Of a stretch of DNA of 64,000 bases, positions 55,906 to 64,000 are shown piece by piece (position 1 is the stretch's first letter; each line of letters starts with the position of its first letter). This DNA is from Batillaria attramentaria (lineage: Eukaryota; Mollusca; Gastropoda; Batillariidae): the NCBI GenBank assembly GCA_018292915.2, contig JACVVK020000058.1:1358501-1422500 (forward strand), read 5' to 3'. Below the pieces are notes generated by a model that searched no databases, was not told the DNA's origin, and worked only from the letters and a program-made list of their open reading frames with translations. A program made the position numbers and the translations under genes.

Positions 55906-56610
55906 AGTATCTCTCTGTCGTACGAGGGTTTCATACCGGAGAAAAGTCCGGACTAACACTGTTCAAAGAAATTCTAAGTCAAGCAAACAAGCGAGAGGCT
56001 CTGGTTTTAATTTTATCTGTTGGTCTCTGTGAATCCGTGTGCGTTTCTGTGGACGAAGGACACAGATACACAAGCCCTTAAAATGCGTATATATTCCTAT
56101 TAGCCTCAGGCACCATGGTCCACCCCCCTAAAAATGCTTCAATCTACAAACAAAAAATTATCATGCACAGACCATTCACGGGCCACGCACCTGATAGGAG
56201 GTTAAAAAAAATGTGAATATCTCTTTTCCGCTCAGGGCCTCACTGGAGTAATGCACGTCTACTTTTCTCTTTAGGCCAGAGAGGCAGTTCGCACAAATCC
56301 GCTTGCCTCAAAATTAATGTGTCCCCACCTCTGTGCAAAAACGTTCAGCTTCACTGGCAGCTTGGCTCTTTTTGTGACCGCCTGGCATGCACCTTGACCT
56401 ACATATCACGAAAATCACTACAGACTAGCACACTCGCCAAACAGGGTACCCAAAATATACACCAAACATGACCCCACGGTCAATTTGTGTCCTGTGCTTC
56501 CGTATACCCATGAGTCTGTAGATATTTCAGACAAACTGAGAAACGATGAGACTGTAGAAAGATCCTTGTACACGAGGTACTGTTCAAGAGTTCTGTAAAT
56601 CGCTGCTCAC
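55906..56610. other. intron shared with copy A
   Basis: Collinear with 3503-4225; no exon seen in either copy. Confidence 0.6.
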
Positions 56611-56730
56611 CTTTTTTTCTCCTGGAGATGGCAACGAGAGTGACGATAACGATGACAATGAGGAGAGCCACAGCGCCACCTACACCACCAGCTATCGCCG
56701 CCAGAGGAACTGCCTCACTGGCTTCTGGTT
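56611..56730 (-). CDS. gene Z transmembrane exon
   Basis: Acceptor TTTTGTCAG, donor AAAG|GTGAGC, 120 bp, phase 1 at both ends. Encodes EPEASEAVPLAAIAGG, a hydrophobic segment GGAVALLIVIVIVTLVAI and SRRKK. In frame with the tail exon at 54154-54672 and with the Ig-like exon at 57555-57911. Confidence 0.85.
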
Positions 56731-56742
56731 CTGACAAAAGAA

Positions 56743-56793
56743 GCATAATTATGTGGTGGAAAAGGACGTTACAACCCTAAACACCCACCCACC
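56743..56793 (+). mobile_element. SINE1 tail, orthologous to 4359-4405
   Basis: Same 5'-truncated insertion at the TM exon acceptor, flanked by CTGACAAAAG at 56731 and 56794. Confidence 0.85.
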
Positions 56794-57554
56794 CTGACAA
56801 AAGTTAACAATTAGATTTTTAAATACATGTTTTGTGTTTTTGTTTTTTTTTTCAAAATTTCATACATGGATTCACATAAACTCACACACAAATAAAACAA
56901 AACCATAACAGGTGTAATAAGATAAAGACACATAACTAATGAAAATATACCCGAAAGCAATTAACACACAAGCAAGACTAAAATAGGAAAGGCCAAGGCA
57001 AAACAGTACAACGAAGTAAATAATATAATTTCTTCTTTTTTCGGAGGGGAGGGGGTGGGGGGGGGTGGAGGCTTGCAAACATATTTTGCTTTGTGAATTA
57101 GCCACAAGTGTGGAAAGATTGCCGAAGGCAGTACGCTGGCACTAACCTAATAATTATCTGTGAAAACAAAACCGATTGCAAATAAAAGATTGCAGCCAGA
57201 GAAGAACATTTCAGGAGAATCTCACATATTACATTTGGGAATGGTGAATTTTCGTTATTCCCATGTATCTGTTGGGATCTCAATGATCTCTATGAAATAT
57301 TTCACTTCGAGCCATTAAGTGTTTTTAGGGGAGTCGTGCAAACAATTTCAGGCATTTCATTTATCATCGTACAACCGAGTACTTAAACATTGGTGGGAAT
57401 TTGTTTCTGGAAAAACATTTAAAACATTAAAGTTTAAAATGATAGATAGACCGACATAATAGGTTTGTAAACATGCTGCCTCCACAATGTGTCCTTATAA
57501 TTACAATAGTAGAAACGTAGAAAGTTTAAATTCTACAACTTTACAAAAATATAC

Positions 57555-57911
57555 CTCCTTTCACTATTCCATCAAGCTTGATGAAAACGTCAACGGAACC
57601 AAACGAGTTTCCAAGTTTCATACGATACAATCCGTTCTCTGCTTGGTCTTCATCACTGATGTTCATTGTGCAAAAGAAGATGAAGAGTTTGTCGTCACTA
57701 GGTTGACAATCAACCTGCAGGGCGGTTGAATGTTCACCAGTGTCGTTGGAGACATCAACGTCGGAGAAGACGGTGCCTAGAAACACCACGCTTTGCATAC
57801 TGGGTGAAGGGAAGGCAGCAAGCGATATCTGTACAGTTTCTTGCTTGCTGAGGACAAGTGGGTTCGACTGGGATCCTTTGCCCTGGAGCGCGCCATCCAG
57901 TCTTGGAGCGC
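57555..57911 (-). CDS. gene Z membrane-proximal Ig-like exon
   Basis: Acceptor GTCTCAAG, donor GGAG|GTATAT, 357 bp, phase 1 at both ends. Encodes APRLDGALQGKGSQSN, LQVDCQPSDDKLFIFFC and NGLYRMKLGNSFGSVDVFIK. Corresponds to gene Y exon 7 at 34113-34454. Confidence 0.8.
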
Positions 57912-57944
57912 CTTGAGACAAAATACTACAACTTGTTATATACC

Positions 57945-57964
57945 TCTCTCTCTCTCTCTCTCTG

Positions 57965-58038
<74 letters not shown>
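57945..58038. repeat. (CT)n-(CA)n microsatellite
   Basis: Same position relative to the Ig exon donor as in X and Y. Confidence 0.95.
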
Positions 58039-58040
<2 letters not shown>

Positions 58041-58064
58041 TATGTAAAAACATTGACTGCTCAC

Positions 58065-58170
58065 ATAAAACTCGGAGTGTGTATGCCACTGTCCTTTTAA
58101 TCCACGTATGCGGTCCCAACGTCAACTGACAGGTATACACTCATTTTCACGCCGGACATTTCTTATCACC
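58065..58170 (-). pseudogene. gene Z Ig exon 5, deleted remnant
   Basis: Keeps VYTCQL-like sequence (MYTCQLTLGPHTWIKRTVAY) and the donor T|GTGAGC, but the 5' two thirds and the acceptor are gone. The sequence passes directly from GGTGATAAGAAATG into intron sequence that in gene Y lies near 38005-38050. About 200 bp was deleted, including part of the intron. Confidence 0.85.
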
Positions 58171-58275
58171 GAAGTTTAAAATTCTTAGAGTTCAAATTTT
58201 CAAAGACTGGTCATGTGTTGTAACATTTTAAGAACGAGATAAAGAACACTTGTAAGTTTTGTAGCTGGCACTTAC

Positions 58276-58453
58276 CAATCTGAACGTTACCAACATATTG
58301 CTCTTGAATTCCTGGAAAGACCCGCAAACTGTACACGTAGCTTCCTTCCACAGTCGGAAGAGACTTTGTGAAAGAGCACTCTCCCCGATAGTACGGATGC
58401 CGAGAATTGTCATAGAAAGAAGTGATGGCCATAGGTAGTGTGTCATTTGTAGT
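58276..58453 (-). CDS. gene Z exon 4: second half of an Ig-like domain
   Basis: The acceptor GTGTGCAG again ends a (TG)n tract; donor ATTG|GTAAGT, 178 bp, phase 0 to 1. Encodes TTNDTLPMAITSF, YYRGECSFTKSLPTV and VYSLRVFPG. One codon shorter than in X and Y. With exon 5 broken it could splice to the next intact phase-1 exon at 57911 and keep the frame. Confidence 0.8.

Positions 58454-58529
<76 letters not shown>
58454..58529. repeat. (CA)n microsatellite at a splice acceptor
   Basis: About 72 bp of CA (TG on the transcribed strand) directly joined to the acceptor of gene Z exon 4. Confidence 0.9.
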
Positions 58530-58531
<2 letters not shown>

Positions 58532-59088
58532 TGACCATGAATATCGAAACATTCAATAGTATAATTTCTTTTGTCCCTCTAGATTTCTCCAGATTTCTAT
58601 ATTTCGTAAACGTGTAAACTATTTTCGCGGGATTAAATCACTACACGAGTAATCCTTTACGTTAGGGCGGATTCAGACAATCGGCAATGGTCACTTTTGT
58701 TTTGACACAATGTGCAAACAATGTTTTGCAGAGTAAGTCACCAGCACTCAGAAAGTACTTGACAAGTGATTCACACTTCCATGAAGCGCTGTGCAAACTC
58801 GAGATTCAAATATGCTGAATAGCTAAGAAGCTTTATATATTTCACTCGTTACAAACCGTACCTCCTTTCAAACTACAGAATGAAGTGCTAAGTGTGTTCT
58901 GCAGGGACCATGTATAATTAAATCCCAAAAGGCCAGCACGCAATGTTTAGAGACTTCTTTAAGTTCAGCCGACGAACGCTGAAACAAAACAACTTGGCAT
59001 AACTGGCAGCAGTTATCAACAGCACAGTGCCATTGAAAATCGAAATGTCGGTTGTTCTTTTGACAAGCACGATTGATGTAAATTTTAC

Positions 59089-59231
59089 CTGTCCATTGTG
59101 CCATTGATACCAAGTGCAGTCGTAGGCCCCGGTCGAGCTGTAAATCTTGGGGATGCGGCAATATCCGTTCACAGTCCATGTAGTTGCGTTTATCCGTACG
59201 GAACACGAGCTTTGATCAGGTGTGCCAGGGT
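59089..59231 (-). CDS. gene Z exon 3: first half of an Ig-like domain
   Basis: Acceptor GGGTCTGAATAATT read in reverse gives ATTATTCAG; donor ACAG|GTAAAA, 143 bp, phase 1 to 0. Encodes DPGTPDQSSCSVRINATTWT, NGYCRIPKIYSS and AYDCTWYQWHNGQ. It is the most 5' exon found for gene Z: homology to X and Y continues to the (CA)n at 60090-60123 and stops there, so exons 1 and 2 are missing. Confidence 0.8.
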
Positions 59232-59592
59232 CTGAATAATTAAAATAACGACTTTGATAATTATTTGTGTCGCGTTAGCCCATTAATCGCAGCAGCCTAA
59301 GCCATCATTATATCCCTGCTCTAGTCTTGACGCTGTTGAGAACTAAACGGGGCAAAGTTTTTGTTGTTGTTGTTGTTGTTGTTGATGTTGGGTTTTTTTT
59401 TGTTTGTTTGTTGTTGGGTGTATTTTTTGTTGGGGGGGGGGGGGGTAAACAGCTTTCATTAACAATTATTACATCTGATGGTAAGAAGGGACGGGGTTTT
59501 TATTCTCACGAATTCACGTGCACATTTCAATATCGTTTCAAAGTCCTGCTTCTTGTCAATGTATACACATGGAGGAAAATGCTTTCGGGAGC

Positions 59593-59735
59593 GACTTCCA
59601 ATGCTCGGGTCGTGAGTTCGAATCCCGGCTGCGGCCAAATATTTGTGATGGCTTTTCCATCGTTGCCCCGTCTTTGATATCACCCTTACGTGGTGGAAAA
59701 GGACGTTAAACTCCCAAACACCAACATACCTTCCC
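59593..59735 (+). mobile_element. SINE1, 5'-truncated, with target duplication
   Basis: Begins inside the tRNA-like part; flanked by the 12-bp duplication GCTTTCGGGAGC at 59581-59592 and 59736-59747. Confidence 0.95.
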
Positions 59736-60087
59736 GCTTTCGGGAGCTCTCAAAATCACGATCAGTCATTTTACAGATCAAAATTTAAACAAATGTTTGG
59801 CGGTTTTCAAAAAAGGCACATAGATTCCACAGATATTTGCTTTATTTACTGTAATGTTGTCTTTTCTGAGTGAGTGTTTTCAAAGCAATGTTGTGTTTGT
59901 TATATTAATATTTCAAGGTGGGACCCGTAATATTACACTGCTTCCTAGAATGACTGATCACCAAGTGCACAGGTCAACGATTCAATGTTCATTTATGAAA
60001 CACACAGGCCTATCAAGGCCGATAGAATGTAAACAAAATGGGTGTGTAAGGAAAGGTAGATAAAAGAGTAGACCGGTAATGTAGCGA

Positions 60088-60089
<2 letters not shown>

Positions 60090-60123
<34 letters not shown>
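60090..60123. repeat. (CA)n microsatellite at a duplication breakpoint
   Basis: Homology of gene Z to genes X and Y ends at this tract. Confidence 0.85.
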
Positions 60124-60125
<2 letters not shown>

Positions 60126-60329
60126 TCGCACTCCATGTAAAACGCGGGCATTTTTCTGCAGGCTGGGCACAAATTGTACCAGTAAGATGCGGTCTACTTG
60201 TATAACTCGTTTTTTGTAACTTTCTTGTTTCAAGACATACTTAATAAAATGTTTAGGATATCAGTGACACGTTTTGGGGGGCTTAAATGATGTAAAACAC
60301 ACACAATTTGTGTACAGTACAGTTTTACA

Positions 60330-60730
60330 TACTGCACAAATTGTACATGTAAGATGCGGGCTAGATTGCATAACTTCTTTGTTTGTGAATTTTATGTTTC
60401 AAAACATTTGTATCTAGACTGTGTGGAGTATACGTGAAATGTCTGTTGGCATAAAAAGCAGAAACATCCATACAGTGAGGTACATTACAATTTAAAAGAT
60501 AAGCTCAAATTGTACATGTAAGATGCGGGCATTTGATGAGCACAAATTGTACATGTAAGATGCGGGCATACGATGAGCACAAATTGTACATGTAAAATGC
60601 AGTCATATGATGAGCACAAATTGTACATGTAAATGCAGTCATACCATAAGCACAAATTGTACATGTAAAACGCAGTCATGCATAAAGCGCAAATTTCATT
60701 TGTAAATCGTGGGCATGTCTGAAGAGCACA
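60330..60730. repeat. tandem repeat of about 36 bp
   Basis: About five to six units with GCACAAATTGTACATGTAA and ATGCGGGCAT, densest at 60505-60700; single related units near 60165 and 60333. Frames across it are repeat artefacts. Confidence 0.85.
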
Positions 60731-60851
60731 CAAGATGTCTAGATGTAAAATGCGGGGGGTTGCCACAACTGGAACGGAAAAATGGCACACAGCAACGCAT
60801 TGTTGATTTAGATGAAATGAAACTCAGAAATGGATACTCTCTCTCTCTCTC

Positions 60852-61012
60852 TCTGGGAGCTGGAATAGCAGAATAGTATAGCGTTGGACTCTCAATGCTC
60901 GGGTTGTGAGTTCGAATCCCGGCTTGGGCCAAATATTTCTGCTGGCCTTTTTCTCGTTGCCCTGTCTTTGATATCAAACTGGTGGAAAAGGACGCTAAAC
61001 TCCCAAACACCC
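60852..61012 (+). mobile_element. SINE1 between (CT)n tracts
   Basis: Full-length element, flanked on both sides by (CT)n, so the target duplication is masked by or made of the microsatellite. Confidence 0.85.
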
Positions 61013-61014
61013 CA

Positions 61015-63017
61015 ACTCTCTCTCTCTCTCCCTCTCTCAACGGTTTTACCTCGATCAGGTAAGTAACAACACGACCAATTTCTGCCGTCACTAGGTATGA
61101 AGACTTGATTTGCAGTAGCAGTCTATTACTGGATAATTAGCACCCCCACCCCTCCCCTCCCGGAACGGCGCCAGTAAGTGGACACATACCTATGTTTCAC
61201 ATGGTGTCTTTGTGGATGGTTATGTCCGCGTTGTAGTATATTTCTTATTTAAGCACATGTTTGAAGGGTAACTGGGGTACTTTTGTTAACTTGAGACTTC
61301 TGTGTTAGTCATTTGTCAAAGTAGCTAAGTAATTAAGTCTTTAGTAACTGCGTGTGAATTCAGTGTATTGATTGAGTGAGTGTTTAGTTGTCTGATTCTA
61401 TTTGTGTATAAAGGTCAAAAAGGAACCGCTATTTACCTGTGTGTAGGAAAGGGAGTGAATGACGTTTTGCATGCGTGCCTTTCTGACTGTCTGTGATGTG
61501 AAAGGGGAGTGAAAGTTGTGAGGCCACCTTACGTAGTTACGGGGGGGGGGGGGGGGTGGTGGAGGAGGCGGGGGGGGGGGTGGAGGAGGCGGGGGGGGGG
61601 GAGGAGGTGAGGGTAGAGACGGGGGGGGGGGGAGGAGGCGGGGGGGGGGGGAATGTGTGACAGTAGAAGGTGGCCACGCTAACGTTTTAAGCGTTAACTA
61701 TAAAACTGATTAAGCAGCTGAGTTCACCATAGGCAACCTCAGAGGGAGAGAGAGGGTGGGGGTGGGGGGCATTCTCGTCACTAACCCTAGTCACGTGGCT
61801 AAGAGGTCGGGGTCGTACCTTTAGCCACAGGTCCAAACTATGTGTTCCTGGGTGAGTGAAAACTGTGATAGCGAGAGGTTAGTAATTGTAACCGTTATGT
61901 GCCTATACCCCAATAACATTGGGGGCAAATTACTTTCCGCGGATGGCGAGTGGCGCTAAAAATGGCTAGAGGCTAAAAATCGTTTTCGCAGAAATAACCT
62001 TGGTTTCGACTTTATCACCAGAGACCACGCCACTATCTCTCCATGTATGTCGTGGACAACCGAGACAAAAAAAAAAAAAGAATGGCTGTGAAGGCTTGCC
62101 TGTCAGCCTCCAGCCAGTCTGGGACCTGAGAGACAGACACTCACTGAAGACCGCAGACTTCCTCAGGCCACACCAAGCACTTGCCGATAGGCAGTGAGAA
62201 TCCTGGCCGACGCAATCGTCAGATCAGATCTGACAAAATGGTTGTACATGTACATTAATACCTAAGAGCGAAAGGACACCCCAGTGATGATCCAAAGGCT
62301 AAAGCACGGATGACAGAACAGACTGAGGCACTGAAAAACAACTCAGACCAGACATCTGAAACCTAAGCAGAGAACCTCTGACAACCCCTAGACAACACGT
62401 GATGTGTCACGTTGTCAATACGCAATCAAACATGGCGAGGAAAAATCGTCCGCTAGCCTCTCGAATGGAACGAAACCCTTGCTGCGACTTATTCACATGC
62501 ACAGTCAGTGTTACTGCCAGAGTATGCTTGCCGCCGTAAACGCTACGTTATTCTTGACCATTAAACTCCCAAACACCCACACACCCTTACTTTTGACCAA
62601 ATTAGACTTTTTTGTGGTTTTACCATTGTTCTTAGTCGCCACAAATTTGCCATTCCTTACCGGTTCTGTAGAGGCATGGACGCCAAGCCAAGAGCTATCA
62701 TTGGCTTGGTGCCCGAGTTATCTGGTCACCATAAGGCGACCCATAATCCCTTTATCCGTCAAGGCCAAGTTACCAGCTTGTCACCTGGTCGCGTGAAGCG
62801 CGAGGACCACGTCAAGGAGAGTCCTCCAATTGTGTGAGGCACGTGCGATTGCCGGTTCAAAGTAGAGGACGGACTGAAGAGGTGAACCATGATAATCACG
62901 AACCCGCAATGACTGAAACAGAATGTTCTTAGCTGTGCCCCACACCCCCACCCAACACTGTTAAAGATCTAAGCTCCCAACAAAAAGCTTTCCGACGTGC
63001 GAAATTTTTTTACAGGG
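61015..63017. other. right-flank intergenic DNA
   Basis: No exon recognised on either strand. Contains a G-rich cluster at 61540-61650, AAAAACAG-poor single-copy DNA, a SINE1 tail fragment near 62565-62590 and the word TAGTCACGTGGCTAA at about 61788, also seen near 16948. Confidence 0.4.
61540..61650 (+). repeat. poly-G cluster with GGAGGAGGCGGG units
   Basis: Five G runs of 10-16 bases separated by TGGAGGAGGC or GAGGAGG; strong G-quadruplex potential. Confidence 0.9.
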
Positions 63018-63188
63018 GGTGGGGGTGGGTGTTTGGGGATTTAACGTCCTTTTCCACCACATACGGGTGATATCAAAGACGGGGCAACGATGAAAAAGCC
63101 AGTACAAATATTTGGCCCCAGCCGGGATACGAACTCACGACCCGAGCATCATAAGTCCAACGCTCTACCATTCGGCCACCCCGGCTCC
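63018..63188 (-). mobile_element. SINE1, full-length, minus strand
   Basis: Complete tail, body and head on the minus strand. Confidence 0.9.
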
Positions 63189-64000
63189 CCAACTCTGTCA
63201 CACCCACGGTCAGTTGCAGAGTTCACACAGTGTCCAGAAACCGGCCGCGACAAAACCGTGCTGAAAAACTGCCCCCACTTCCTATTGGAGTCCGTCAATG
63301 CGTGCACATCTGAAAGTATAGTAGCACCCTTAGCCTTATTGCGGCAATTTTGAAAAAAATCTCCCCCCCCCTCCCCTACCTCAAGCAGCTGCGTCTACAG
63401 GACCGTACCCTCCTCATATCCATAGAGTACGACCACCAGTGAAACGTTCGGACTATGACGTGTTGCTGAGACGTGGGAACGAGGACAGGCGGGTCATCGT
63501 AAATCTAATCAGACAATACTTAGGCTGCTGATCGTGCGACCAGGAATCATCCTTGTAAAGTGTGAGACAAATCAAAATTGTAATTCCTAAAGACATTACT
63601 GACTGTAGGATTTCCGCATCGGACTAAGGCTGGATTCCAGCTTTGCTATTTTTGTTTTATGTTACGCAGTATTCATATATGTTTGTAATCATTGTTTATG
63701 GGCGGATGCCTGAAGAGCATTAAATGTCTGAGTCTGAGTCTCTCTCTCTCTCTCTTGTGCACTCTCTCTCTCTCTCTCTCCCGTGGGATTAAGTCAAACC
63801 ACTGTAGCATGCTGTGTCTTATCGTGGCAAGTTTTAAAAAATGCCCCCCCCCCCCCCCGGGTCATATACGAAATAGACGAAGACATCCCCACAAGATATA
63901 CGATTGTTATTGTCAAAGTCAGGCACAATTGTGTCTTGTTCCGTTCGATTTTGGCATGGCAAATATGGTCTACGCAATCTGCACTGGTCAGTGGCTATTA
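63189..64000. other. right edge, no gene recognised
   Basis: Contains a possible retroposon 3' end (GCATTAAATGTCTGAGTCTG, 63717-63740) running into (CT)n, similar to the TTGAGTC end near 17560, and a poly-C run at 63844-63858. Confidence 0.4.

Larger units (their letters stand above)
54746..56945. repeat. segmental duplication, copy B (paired with 985-4527)
   Basis: Collinear with copy A but lacking the mariner and the 20-bp G run. Preserves the empty mariner target site at 55569-55575. Confidence 0.85.

Noticed and set aside
62404..62796. 130-codon plus-strand frame
   Set aside because: It includes a SINE tail fragment (AAACTCCCAAACACCCACAC); no recognisable domain or splice support.

Overview
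Eukaryotic genomic DNA, most likely from a marine invertebrate and plausibly a gastropod mollusc. This rests on very dense (CA)n/(CT)n/poly-G tracts, many tRNA-derived SINEs, Penelope-like elements with hammerhead motifs, a mariner, a Gypsy LTR element, a LINE remnant, and split genes with mostly phase-1 introns. The taxon is an inference.

The host content is a tandem array of immunoglobulin-superfamily (IgSF) receptor genes, all on the minus strand and read here exon by exon from open frames, splice signals and paralogue comparison. Gene Y (42254 down to 31403) looks complete: signal peptide, six extracellular exons, a membrane-proximal domain, a transmembrane (TM) exon and a two-exon tail with YTGL and YEEI motifs. 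Gene X (10764 down to 4226) shares its 5' exons with Y but its TM exon with gene Z. No tail was found for it, and its TM exon has one extra base. Gene W (about 48124 down to 45792) has an Ig-like exon, a Ser/Thr-rich stalk with TM, a probable 27-nt microexon and a large tail with repeated VYAQVNK motifs. Gene Z (59231 down to 52979) lacks its first exons, carries a deleted Ig exon, and has a three-exon tail ending in EYNTL and EYSHI.

Between X and Y lies a satellite of about 230 bp units (12650-14176 and 30373-31100) split by a Gypsy element (14177-30372). Its 5' LTR is interrupted by a 6.2-kb Foldback-like element whose inverted ends are arrays of 22-bp repeats. That element carries a damaged gene with an NRF1/P3A2-like DNA-binding signature. 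Other mobile DNA: a mariner (1798-3118), a Penelope-like element with inverted arms and hammerhead motifs (4528-6379), a tandem hammerhead-bearing element (36113-37285), a LINE remnant (32230-33400) and at least sixteen copies or fragments of one SINE family.

Paired duplications date several insertions by empty sites: the mariner is in 985-4527 but not in its copy 54746-56945, and a SINE is in 49677-50310 but not in its copy 50939-51375. Exon ends were read by eye and have no transcript support. No bacterial or phage features are present.
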